Made by a program: the position numbers and the translations under genes
The notes under the pieces: model-generated
What the model was told of the DNA's origin: nothing
Seen by the model: the letters and a program-made list of their open reading frames with translations, nothing else
Databases searched by the model: none
Shown here: positions 1-5,604 of the stretch, piece after piece
Position numbering within the stretch: the stretch's first letter is position 1
How the letters are laid out: each line of letters opens with the position of its first letter
Assembly: GCA_013619035.1 (NCBI GenBank)
Contig: JABXKX010000197.1
Location: forward strand, 1 to 5,604
DNA from: Peptostreptococcaceae bacterium
GTDB lineage: Bacteria; Bacillota_A; Clostridia; Peptostreptococcales; Acidaminobacteraceae
Direction: 5' to 3'
DNA: 5,604 nucleotides

Positions 1-39
1 ATTAAATTGGTCTATCCTTAGAAAGGAAAGGGTGGTCAT

Positions 40-930
40 ATGAAAAAAATAAATCCAATGATAATTGGTATTGTTCCATTTGCAATATTCGGATTATCTT
101 TCCTATTTACAAAAGTTGCTATTGAAAGTTTTGATGATGTCTTTCATTTACTAGGATTAAGATTTTTATTAGCAGTGCTTGGACTTACTGTTATGATGTT
201 AACGGGAGTCATTAAAATCAATTTAAAGGGCAAATCAATTAAAGCTTTACTATTAGTTTCCTTATTTCAGCCCATATTCTATTTTACATTTGAAACATTC
301 GGTATTAAGTATTCATCCTCATCACAAGCAGGTGTCATGATTGCATTTATACCTGTTGTTGTTACTTTATTTGCTGTTTTCTTCTTAAGGGAAAAAACTA
401 ATAAACTACAGCTTACATTTGTGATTTTATCCGTAATAGGTGTTTTGGTTATGAATTCTGATGTAACGTTTACACTTGATAGTCTAAAAGGTACACTTTT
501 CTTATTAGGTGCTGTTCTTTCGGCAGCTTTTTATCAAGTTCTATCAAGACATGCTTCAAAAGAATACTCTTCACTAGAAATTACCTATGTCATGATGTGT
601 GTGGGTGCAATATTCTTTAATATAATAGGACTGTTTAATGCCTTTCAATCAGGTACAGTATCAGCTTATCTCAAACCATTGATATCACTTAAGCTAATCG
701 GTCCATTATTGTATTTGGGAATACTATCTTCAGTGTTTGCATTTTTCTTAATCAATTACGTCTTATCTCATGTGCCGGCCTCAAAGGCATCTGTACTCGC
801 AAATTTAACTACAATTATCGCAATTGTGGCTGGTGTAGTATTTCTAGATGAATCTTTTAGTATGATTAAGATCGTCGGTAGTGTACTCATTTTAATAGGT
901 GTATATGGCACGGCAAGAGTAAAAATTTAA
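40..930 (+). CDS. EamA/DMT-family membrane transporter (substrate unknown)
   Basis: A 296-residue inner-membrane protein, very likely a drug/metabolite-transporter superfamily permease that exports or exchanges a small metabolite; the substrate cannot be told from sequence. About ten hydrophobic helices are visible, roughly at residues 7-26, 34-56, 68-86, 96-116, 123-140, 150-168, 180-200, 216-240, 247-268 and 275-292. This is the usual two-times-five EamA repeat, and the length is normal for the family. Family-like signatures are AIFGLSFLFTK (15-25) near helix 1, LRFLLA (40-45), FLREK (115-119) closing the first repeat, and FLDESFS (268-274) at the matching place in the second. There is no signal peptide, as expected. 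The ATG at 40 is preceded by purine-rich AAAGGG (27-32), 7 nt away. It is followed at once by a terminator, so it is transcribed separately from the hydrogenase genes. Confidence is high for the family and low for any specific role. Confidence 0.9.
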   Translation: MKKINPMIIGIVPFAIFGLSFLFTKVAIESFDDVFHLLGLRFLLAVLGLTVMMLTGVIKINLKGKSIKALLLVSLFQPIFYFTFETFGIKYSSSSQAGVMIAFIPVVVTLFAVFFLREKTNKLQLTFVILSVIGVLVMNSDVTFTLDSLKGTLFLLGAVLSAAFYQVLSRHASKEYSSLEITYVMMCVGAIFFNIIGLFNAFQSGTVSAYLKPLISLKLIGPLLYLGILSSVFAFFLINYVLSHVPASKASVLANLTTIIAIVAGVVFLDESFSMIKIVGSVLILIGVYGTARVKI

Positions 931-931
931 T

Positions 932-952
932 AAATGCTTCGGCATTTTTTTT
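932..952 (+). terminator. Intrinsic terminator of the EamA transporter gene
   Basis: A perfect 6-bp stem, AAATGC (932-937) with GCATTT (942-947), encloses the loop TTCG (938-941). This forms the very stable C(UUCG)G tetraloop. The 3' arm runs into an eight-T tract (945-952). It begins 2 nt after the TAA stop at 928-930. This is a typical rho-independent terminator and separates the transporter gene from the operon downstream. No good match is seen for bidirectional use. Confidence 0.88.
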
Positions 953-964
953 GATTTTAAGAAT

Positions 965-993
965 CTGAATATTCTGAAAATTACTGAAAATTA
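965..993 (+). repeat. Phased ~10-bp direct repeat upstream of the hydrogenase promoter
   Basis: CTGAAAATTA occurs twice in perfect tandem (974-983 and 984-993). It is preceded by a diverged 9-bp copy, CTGAATATT (965-973). The period equals one helical turn, so the A/T tracts fall on one face of the DNA. Possible roles are a bent or UP-like element that helps RNA polymerase, or an activator site. The repeat is directly visible; the function is inference. Confidence 0.6.
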
Positions 994-1012
994 TACAGGT
1001 TTGGTGTACAAT
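984..1012 (+). promoter_or_regulatory. Candidate sigma-70/SigA-type promoter of the hnd operon
   Basis: CTGAAA at 984-989 matches the -35 consensus TTGACA at 4 of 6 positions. TACAAT at 1007-1012 matches the -10 consensus TATAAT at 5 of 6. The spacer is the preferred 17 bp, and the start of transcription would fall near 1018-1020. This leaves a leader of about 105 nt before the ATG at 1125. An alternative -10, TATACT at 1018-1023, has no convincing -35 partner. With either choice the Rex-like palindrome lies on the promoter or the first transcribed bases. Confidence 0.42.
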
Positions 1013-1021
1013 TGAAATATA

Positions 1022-1039
1022 CTGTAAATTAATTAACAA
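1022..1039. promoter_or_regulatory. Rex-type redox operator (NADH/NAD+ responsive)
   Basis: The sequence CTGTAAATTAATTAACAA is an imperfect inverted repeat in which 7 of the 9 half-site positions pair. It agrees with the clostridial-type Rex consensus TTGTTAANNNNTTAACAA at 12 of 14 defined positions; the right half-site is perfect. Rex is a repressor that leaves DNA when NADH/NAD+ rises and is known to control hydrogenase and fermentation genes in Bacillota. The site lies just downstream of the candidate -10, where a bound repressor would block transcription start. No rex gene is in the window, so the regulator itself is inferred. Confidence 0.6.
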
Positions 1040-1106
1040 TCTTGAGAGATTATTCTTACTTAGTTTGGGGTATCTAAAGAAAATGGTGAAGATATTGATG
1101 AATATG

Positions 1107-1115
1107 AAAGGATGG
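1107..1115 (+). promoter_or_regulatory. hndA: Ribosome binding site that fixes the hndA start
   Basis: AAAGGATGG lies 9 nt before the ATG at 1125. It is the best Shine-Dalgarno match in the leader and supports this start over an in-frame TTG at 1065 and the ATGs at 1083, 1098 and 1104, none of which has a comparable site. Sequence upstream of 1125 is then untranslated leader. Confidence 0.6.
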
Positions 1116-1124
1116 TGTTATTCA

Positions 1125-1640
1125 ATGAAGCCTGAAGCTCAAATGGCGACAATAAGTGTACCAGATTTACCCAAGGAAGGTTATGAAGCATTAGATGTAT
1201 TTATAGCAACTACAGTTGCTAATGAATCTGTCTTGATTCAAGTCTTACATAAAGCACAGAATATCTTTGGTTATCTACCTAGAGAAGTTCAGTTATATAT
1301 AGGTAGAAAATTAAATGTATCAGGTGCTAAAGTGTTTGGTGTGGTAAGTTTTTATTCTTACTTTACAACAAAGCCAGTCGGTAAATATGTTATAAATATC
1401 TGTACAGGTACTGCCTGTTATGTTAAAGGTATTGAACCGATATTTGATAAATTTAAAGAGGCATTAGAAATTGGTAATGGAGAGACTTCTAAAGATGAAC
1501 TGTTTACACTTAAAGATATTCGATGTGTAGGCGCATGTGGTTTAGCTCCAGTCGTAGTTATTGGTGAGAAAGTTTACGGACATGTGAAAGTTGAAGATGT
1601 GCCGGGTATCATTGAAACTTATAGAAAGGCGGCAGAATAA
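1125..1640 (+). CDS. hndA: NuoE-like [2Fe-2S] subunit of NAD(P)-linked/bifurcating [FeFe] hydrogenase (HndA/HydC)
   Basis: A 171-residue cytoplasmic electron-transfer subunit, homologous to the 24-kDa (NuoE) subunit of complex I, to HndA, and to HydC of bifurcating hydrogenases. The N-terminal half (about 20-85) is the helical NuoE region, with the family-typical stretches NIFGYLPREVQ (46-56) and GVVSFYSYF (72-80). The C-terminal half (86-171) is the thioredoxin-like ferredoxin domain. Four cysteines bind one [2Fe-2S] cluster: C93 and C98 (CTGTAC), and C134 and C138 (CVGAC). The cluster takes part in electron flow around the flavin of HndC. The start at 1125 is preferred because of AAAGGATGG at 1107-1115 and because 171 residues fit the usual family size. 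An in-frame TTG at 1065 would add 20 residues that do not look like the family. It is the first gene of the operon, and its stop overlaps the next ATG (TAATG). Confidence 0.93.
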   Translation: MKPEAQMATISVPDLPKEGYEALDVFIATTVANESVLIQVLHKAQNIFGYLPREVQLYIGRKLNVSGAKVFGVVSFYSYFTTKPVGKYVINICTGTACYVKGIEPIFDKFKEALEIGNGETSKDELFTLKDIRCVGACGLAPVVVIGEKVYGHVKVEDVPGIIETYRKAAE

Positions 1641-2032
1641 TGAAGATTAAATCACTGGATGAATTAATTAAATTAAGAGAAGATTCAATCAAAAAAGTTA
1701 ATTTAAGAGAAACTGGTGAAAATGCTGGTGATACTATTGAGTTGATGGTAGGTATGGCTACTTGTGGTATAGCTGCAGGTGCGAGAGAAACATTACAGGC
1801 ATTAATGGAAGCAGTTCAATCTAATAACCTTGAAAATGTTAAGCTTGTTCAAGTCGGATGTCTTGGATTTTGTCATAGTGAACCAACAGTTCAGTTGAAT
1901 ATGCCTAATCAAGAACCAATTCTTTATGGAAATGTTGATAAGGAAACTGCTACAAGAATAGTCGAAGAGCATATTTTAAATGGAAAAATGGTGGACAATC
2001 ACATACTGATTAAATCTTTTGACAAAGCTTAA
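1640..2032 (+). CDS. hndB: Small thioredoxin-like ferredoxin-fold hydrogenase subunit (HndB-like)
   Basis: A 130-residue protein that matches the HndB subunit of NADP-reducing hydrogenases in size, position and sequence pattern. After a charged helical N-terminus (about 1-30), residues 33-120 form a thioredoxin-like ferredoxin fold. The stretch from about residue 100 (KETATRIVEEHILNGKMVD) closely resembles residues 73-90 of the next protein, HndC, so the two share a common domain. Only three cysteines are present: C42 (ATCGIAAGA), C74 and C78 (GCLGFC). Aligned with HndC, the positions of its C11 and C16 are Gly (G38, G43), and C42 is shifted by one residue. A standard four-Cys [2Fe-2S] site is therefore absent, and the subunit may bind no cluster or use another ligand. 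Its ATG overlaps the hndA stop by 1 nt, with AAAGGCGG (1625-1632) 7 nt upstream, which suggests translational coupling. The precise role in such complexes is uncertain and may be structural. Confidence 0.88.
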   Translation: MKIKSLDELIKLREDSIKKVNLRETGENAGDTIELMVGMATCGIAAGARETLQALMEAVQSNNLENVKLVQVGCLGFCHSEPTVQLNMPNQEPILYGNVDKETATRIVEEHILNGKMVDNHILIKSFDKA

Positions 2033-2038
2033 GGAGGT
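2031..2038 (+). promoter_or_regulatory. hndC: Strong ribosome binding site of hndC
   Basis: A perfect AAGGAGGT overlaps the hndB stop (TAA, 2030-2032) and ends 5 nt before the ATG at 2044. It is the strongest Shine-Dalgarno in the window and implies efficient initiation on the flavin subunit in addition to coupling with hndB. Confidence 0.85.
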
Positions 2039-2043
2039 TTGAA

Positions 2044-3834
2044 ATGAATAATGTTAGAAGTCACATCATGGTCTGTGGTGGTACAGGTTGTATCGCTTCT
2101 AAATCTGATGAGTTAATAGATAACCTGAACAAAGAACTTGTAAAACAAGGATATGATAAAGAAATAGATGTTGTTAAAACCGGATGTTTTGGTTTCTGTG
2201 GACAAGGCCCAATTATTAAAGTACATCCAGATAATGTATTTTATGTTCAAGTACAACCTGAAGATGCTGAAGAAATTATAGCAGAACATGTTGTAAAAGG
2301 ACGAGTGGTTGATCGGTTATTATTTAATGAGCCGATAACTGATGAAAAGATTTCAGAACACTCTAGAATGAATTTTTATAAGAAACAATACAGAATTGCA
2401 CTCAGGAATTGTGGTTTGATTAATCCTGAAGATGTTTTCGAATACATAGCATTCCAAGGATATGAAGCTCTTGGTACTGCCGTTACATCTATGTCACCAA
2501 GTGACGTTATAAAAGTAATAAAAGATAGTAATCTAAGAGGCCGTGGTGGTGGTGGATTCCCGACAGGTCTAAAATTGGAATTGGCTGCAAAAAATGAAGC
2601 CGATCAGAAATATATCATATGTAATGCAGATGAAGGGGATCCCGGTGCATTCATGGACCGTTCAATTCTTGAAGGTGATCCACATAGTGTGTTAGAGGCG
2701 ATGGCTTTAGCTGGTTATGGTATTGGTGCTTCACAGGGAATTATTTATATCCGTGCTGAGTATCCGCTTGCGATTCATCGATTAGAAATTGCTTTAGAAC
2801 AAGCATATGAAAATGGTTTGTTGGGAGATAATATATTTGGTTCAGATTTTTCCTTCAAAATTAGACTGAAGTTAGGTGCTGGCGCATTTGTATGTGGTGA
2901 AGAAACGGCGTTAATTCATTCAGTTGAAGGTTCTAGAGGTGAACCTACTAAAAAGCCGCCTTATCCTGCAGCAAGCGGATTAAATGGAAAGCCAACTTGT
3001 GTTAACAACGTTGAAACATTCGCGAATATACCATCAATAATGTTAAAAGGTGCAGAGTGGTTCAATAGTATAGGTACAGAAAAATCTAAAGGTACAAAGG
3101 TATTTGCATTAGCGGGAAGAGTTAGTAATGTTGGTTTAGTAGAAGTTCCAATGGGCACTACATTGAGAGAAATTATATATGATATCGGTGGTGGTATTTT
3201 AGATGGTAAAGCATTTAAAGCTGTTCAAACAGGTGGACCATCTGGTGGTGTTATTACTGTAGAAGATTTAGATACACCAATTGATTATGAATCACTAAAA
3301 GGCATCGGATCAATGATGGGTTCTGGTGGTATGATTGTTATGGATGAAACAGACTGTATGGTTAATATCGCTAAATTCTATTTAGATTTTACTCAGGATG
3401 AATCCTGTGGTAAATGTACGCCATGTCGCATCGGTACCAAGAGAATGTATGAAATTCTTGAAAGAATATGTGAAGGTGATGGTGTACCAGAAGATCTTGT
3501 TAAATTAAAGGAATTAGGTAATATGATAAAAGGATCATCACTCTGTGGTTTAGGTCAAACTGCTCCGAATCCTGTATTGAGTACGATGCATTTCTTTATG
3601 AATGAATATGAAGCACATATCAATGATAAAAAATGTTTAACCGGTACATGTAAAGCATTAGCTAAATATACTATAAATGAAAAATGTATAGGATGTACGG
3701 CTTGTGTAAGAGTTTGTCCAGTCGACTGTATATCAGGCAAAGTCAAAGAAATGCATGTCATCGATCAAGATGCTTGTATTGCATGTGGCGCATGTTACGA
3801 TGCATGTAAATTTGATGCCGTAGTGAAGCCATAG
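2044..3834 (+). CDS. hndC: NuoF-like FMN/NAD(H)-binding, Fe-S subunit of bifurcating [FeFe] hydrogenase (HndC/HydB)
   Basis: A 596-residue cytoplasmic diaphorase subunit that exchanges electrons between NAD(P)(H), via FMN, and the Fe-S chain of the hydrogenase. Domains in order: an N-terminal thioredoxin-like [2Fe-2S] domain (about 5-95; C11, C16, C48, C52); the NuoF flavin/NADH core (about 120-440), with the glycine-rich GRGGGGFPTGLK (166-177), CNADEGDPGAFMDR (193-206), GAGAFVCGEETAL (278-290) and NNVETFANIP (321-330); the N3-type [4Fe-4S] site, SCGKCTPC (C455, C458, C461) plus C501; and a C-terminal two-[4Fe-4S] ferredoxin domain (C548, C551, C554, C558 and C578, C581, C584, C588). Another cysteine pair, C531 and C536, lies just before the ferredoxin domain, where related hydrogenases have been reported to hold a structural zinc; this is tentative. 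The architecture and length match HydB/HndC, not complex-I NuoF, which lacks both added domains. A perfect AAGGAGGT 5 nt upstream fixes the start. Confidence 0.96.
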   Translation: MNNVRSHIMVCGGTGCIASKSDELIDNLNKELVKQGYDKEIDVVKTGCFGFCGQGPIIKVHPDNVFYVQVQPEDAEEIIAEHVVKGRVVDRLLFNEPITDEKISEHSRMNFYKKQYRIALRNCGLINPEDVFEYIAFQGYEALGTAVTSMSPSDVIKVIKDSNLRGRGGGGFPTGLKLELAAKNEADQKYIICNADEGDPGAFMDRSILEGDPHSVLEAMALAGYGIGASQGIIYIRAEYPLAIHRLEIALEQAYENGLLGDNIFGSDFSFKIRLKLGAGAFVCGEETALIHSVEGSRGEPTKKPPYPAASGLNGKPTCVNNVETFANIPSIMLKGAEWFNSIGTEKSKGTKVFALAGRVSNVGLVEVPMGTTLREIIYDIGGGILDGKAFKAVQTGGPSGGVITVEDLDTPIDYESLKGIGSMMGSGGMIVMDETDCMVNIAKFYLDFTQDESCGKCTPCRIGTKRMYEILERICEGDGVPEDLVKLKELGNMIKGSSLCGLGQTAPNPVLSTMHFFMNEYEAHINDKKCLTGTCKALAKYTINEKCIGCTACVRVCPVDCISGKVKEMHVIDQDACIACGACYDACKFDAVVKP

Positions 3835-3839
3835 GAGGG
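3833..3839 (+). promoter_or_regulatory. hndD: Ribosome binding site deciding between two hndD ATGs
   Basis: AGGAGGG overlaps the hndC stop (TAG, 3832-3834). The core AGGAGG ends at 3838, leaving 2 nt to the ATG at 3841 but 5 nt to the adjacent ATG at 3844. The second spacing agrees with that of hndC, so 3844 is the likelier start. Confidence 0.65.
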
Positions 3840-3843
3840 TATG

Positions 3844-5586
3844 ATGGATTTTGTAAATATTAAGATAAATGATGTTGAATTAAAAGTACCTGCAGGTACT
3901 ACCATCTTAGAAGCAGCAAAAGAAATCAATGTTAACATTCCTACTTTATGCCATTTAAACTTAGAAGGCTTTGGTATTGTTAATCAAGTTTCTTCATGCC
4001 GTGTATGTATGGTAGAAGCGGTAGGTCGTCCAACACTAGTTACTGCGTGTTCAGAGTTAGTTTATGAAGGGTTGGAAGTTAGAACAGATTCGTTACAAGC
4101 GATTAATGCTAGACGTATGGCTGTTGAACTTTTATTGTCTAATCATCCGAAGGATTGTTTGGTATGTCCCAAAAATCTAGACTGTGATTTACAAAAATTA
4201 GCAGGCGATCTTGGCGTAAGAGAAATACGTTTTGAAGGTCAAATGATGCAATACGAAAAAGACGAATCAAGTTATTCTATTGTTAAAGATCCAAATAAGT
4301 GTGTTATGTGTAGACGTTGTGAAACCATGTGTAACGATGTTCAAACATGTAATATCTTATCAGCAGTAAATCGTGGATTTGATGTATTTGTTGGACCTGC
4401 TTTCAATATGGATATGGCAGACTCTTCATGTACATTCTGTGGACAATGTGTTGCAGTTTGTCCTACAGCTGCATTAACAGAAGTAAATTATACAAGAAAA
4501 GTTTGGCAATCACTAGCAGATGAAGACATTCATACAGTTGTGCAAGTAGCTCCTGCTATTCGTGTGGCTATTGGTGAAGAATTTGGCATGGAACCAGGAG
4601 AAATTTCTACTGGTAAGTTAGCAGCAGCTCTTCGTAAAATGGGCTTTGATGGCGTATTTGATACAGATTTTGGTGCTGACCTTACTATTATGGAGGAAGC
4701 TTCTGAATTGGTTCATAGAATTCAACATGGTGGTACATTGCCGATGTTAACATCTTGTTGTCCTGCATGGGTTAAGTTCTTTGAACATCAATTCCCAGAT
4801 ATGTTAGATATCCCATCAACGTGTAAATCTCCTCAAATTATGTTTGGTACAATTGCTAAGACATATTATGCAGAGAAGAAGAAATTGGATCCGAAGAAAA
4901 TTCAAGTCATTTCAATTATGCCATGTGTTGCTAAAAAAGCAGAAGCAGCAAGGTCTGAATTGACAAAAGACGATACCAATAATGTTGATGTTGTCATCAC
5001 AACAAGAGAATTCGCAACTATGTTAAAAGAAGCTGGAATAGACTTTGCAAATCTTGAAGATTCTGATTTTGATCATATGCTTGGTGAGTCTACAGGTGCA
5101 TCAATTATATTTGGTGCTACAGGTGGTGTAATTGAAGCAGCAACACGTACTGCATATGAATGGATTACAGGTGAAACACTTGAATCAGTAGATTTCCATG
5201 CACTCCGTGGTTTGGAAGGATTGAGAGAAGCCTCTGTTCAAGTTGGAGATCTTACTTTAAATATTGGAATTGCTCACGGCTTAGGAAATGCTAGAAAGCT
5301 ACTTGAAGATATTAGATCAGGTAAATCAAAGTTCCATGCAATAGAAATTATGGCTTGTCCTGGTGGCTGCATTGGTGGTGGTGGACAACCTTATCATCAT
5401 GGCGATATGAGTATTATTGAAAAACGTCGCGAGGCTATCTATAAAGAAGATGCTGGTAAAGCGAAGAGAAAATCTCATGAAAATCTTGAAGTTCTAAAAC
5501 TTTATGAAGAGTATCTTGGTAAACCATATGGTAAAAAAGCTCATGAGTTACTTCATACACATTATGAACCAAAAGAAAAAATTTAA
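3844..5586 (+). CDS. hndD: Catalytic [FeFe] hydrogenase, M3-type HydA (HndD)
   Basis: The catalytic subunit, which interconverts protons and H2 at the H-cluster in the cytoplasm. Residue numbers below count from the ATG at 3841; subtract one for the preferred start. Domains: a plant-type [2Fe-2S] domain (C37, C53, C56, C70); a His-Cys [4Fe-4S] site (H102, C106, C109, C115); a two-[4Fe-4S] ferredoxin domain (C154, C157, C160, C164 and C197, C200, C203, C207); the H-cluster domain (about 230-515); and the small-subunit-like C-terminus (about 520-575). H-cluster motifs are TSCCPAW (304-310), MPCVAKK (360-366) and ACPGGCIGG (505-513), with ligands C307, C362, C506 and C510. C306 and the acidic residues E286 and E289 fit the known proton path. 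As recalled, all of these sit exactly seven residues beyond their counterparts in Clostridium pasteurianum CpI. All catalytic residues are intact and 580 residues is normal for M3 HydA. The P1 motif has Ala where CpI has Gly. The downstream neighbour lies outside the window. Confidence 0.97.
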   Translation: MDFVNIKINDVELKVPAGTTILEAAKEINVNIPTLCHLNLEGFGIVNQVSSCRVCMVEAVGRPTLVTACSELVYEGLEVRTDSLQAINARRMAVELLLSNHPKDCLVCPKNLDCDLQKLAGDLGVREIRFEGQMMQYEKDESSYSIVKDPNKCVMCRRCETMCNDVQTCNILSAVNRGFDVFVGPAFNMDMADSSCTFCGQCVAVCPTAALTEVNYTRKVWQSLADEDIHTVVQVAPAIRVAIGEEFGMEPGEISTGKLAAALRKMGFDGVFDTDFGADLTIMEEASELVHRIQHGGTLPMLTSCCPAWVKFFEHQFPDMLDIPSTCKSPQIMFGTIAKTYYAEKKKLDPKKIQVISIMPCVAKKAEAARSELTKDDTNNVDVVITTREFATMLKEAGIDFANLEDSDFDHMLGESTGASIIFGATGGVIEAATRTAYEWITGETLESVDFHALRGLEGLREASVQVGDLTLNIGIAHGLGNARKLLEDIRSGKSKFHAIEIMACPGGCIGGGGQPYHHGDMSIIEKRREAIYKEDAGKAKRKSHENLEVLKLYEEYLGKPYGKKAHELLHTHYEPKEKI

Positions 5587-5604
5587 TTTTGTAAATACTA
5601 TTAC

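Noticed and set aside
1..21. Possible C-terminal end of an upstream gene (IKLVYP then TAG in frame 1)
   Set aside because: Six residues are too few to separate coding sequence from chance in AT-rich DNA.
967..974. GAATATTC palindrome as a regulator site
   Set aside because: Eight bases, nearly all A/T, are expected by chance; it is better explained as part of the phased repeat.
1018..1023. TATACT as the main -10 element
   Set aside because: It has a 5 of 6 match, but the bases 16-18 bp upstream (around 994-1001) do not resemble a -35 and there is no TGn extension. It is kept only as an alternative.
1065..1124. N-terminal extension of HndA from a TTG start
   Set aside because: There is no good ribosome site for TTG 1065, the residues do not resemble the NuoE family, and AAAGGATGG supports ATG 1125.
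2961..3158. Open frame on the - strand, 65 codons
   Set aside because: It lies wholly inside hndC, antisense to conserved NuoF core residues, and its translation resembles no family I know. It is a shadow frame.
3555..3761. Open frame on the - strand, 68 codons
   Set aside because: It is antisense to the Fe-S region of hndC, with no ribosome site or recognisable domain.
5570..5604. AT-only inverted repeat after hndD as a terminator
   Set aside because: AAAATTTAATTTT contains no G-C pairs and lacks a clear loop and T tract. Only 18 bases follow the stop, so the end of the operon cannot be judged.

Overview
This window comes from an AT-rich, anaerobic, fermentative bacterium, most likely a low-GC member of Bacillota or a related Mycoplasmatota-like lineage. 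The grounds are the strong A/T bias at third codon positions, purine-rich Shine-Dalgarno sites, a UUCG-loop terminator, and a soluble multi-subunit [FeFe] hydrogenase of the kind found in clostridia-like fermenters. All four Trp codons in the called genes are TGG and all five stops are TAA or TAG, so nothing requires a reassigned UGA. The species cannot be told from this window.

Layout: (1) 40-930 is a complete EamA/DMT-type ten-helix membrane transporter, closed by an intrinsic terminator at 932-952. (2) 953-1124 is a regulatory interval. It holds a phased repeat of about 10 bp, a plausible sigma-70-type promoter, and an 18-bp inverted repeat (1022-1039) that matches the Rex (NADH/NAD+ sensor) operator consensus at 12 of 14 defined positions. 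(3) 1125-5586 is a tightly packed four-gene operon on the + strand with the same order as hndABCD: a NuoE-like [2Fe-2S] subunit, a small thioredoxin-like ferredoxin-fold subunit, a NuoF-like flavin/NADH subunit, and the catalytic [FeFe] hydrogenase. Gaps range from a 1-nt overlap to 11 nt.

Together the four proteins look like a cytoplasmic electron-bifurcating or NAD(P)-linked hydrogenase. HndC carries the FMN/NAD(H) site, HndA and the Fe-S domains pass electrons, and HndD (HydA) makes or consumes H2 at the H-cluster, using NAD(P)H and probably reduced ferredoxin. A Rex-type operator at the transcription start would turn the operon on when NADH builds up, so that excess reductant leaves as H2. 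The maturases HydE, HydF and HydG, needed for the H-cluster, are not in the window. The transporter appears to be a separate unit with no evident functional link.

I see no evidence of an undescribed system here. The most informative points are the Rex-like operator, the loss of canonical cluster ligands in the small HndB subunit, and two start-codon corrections.
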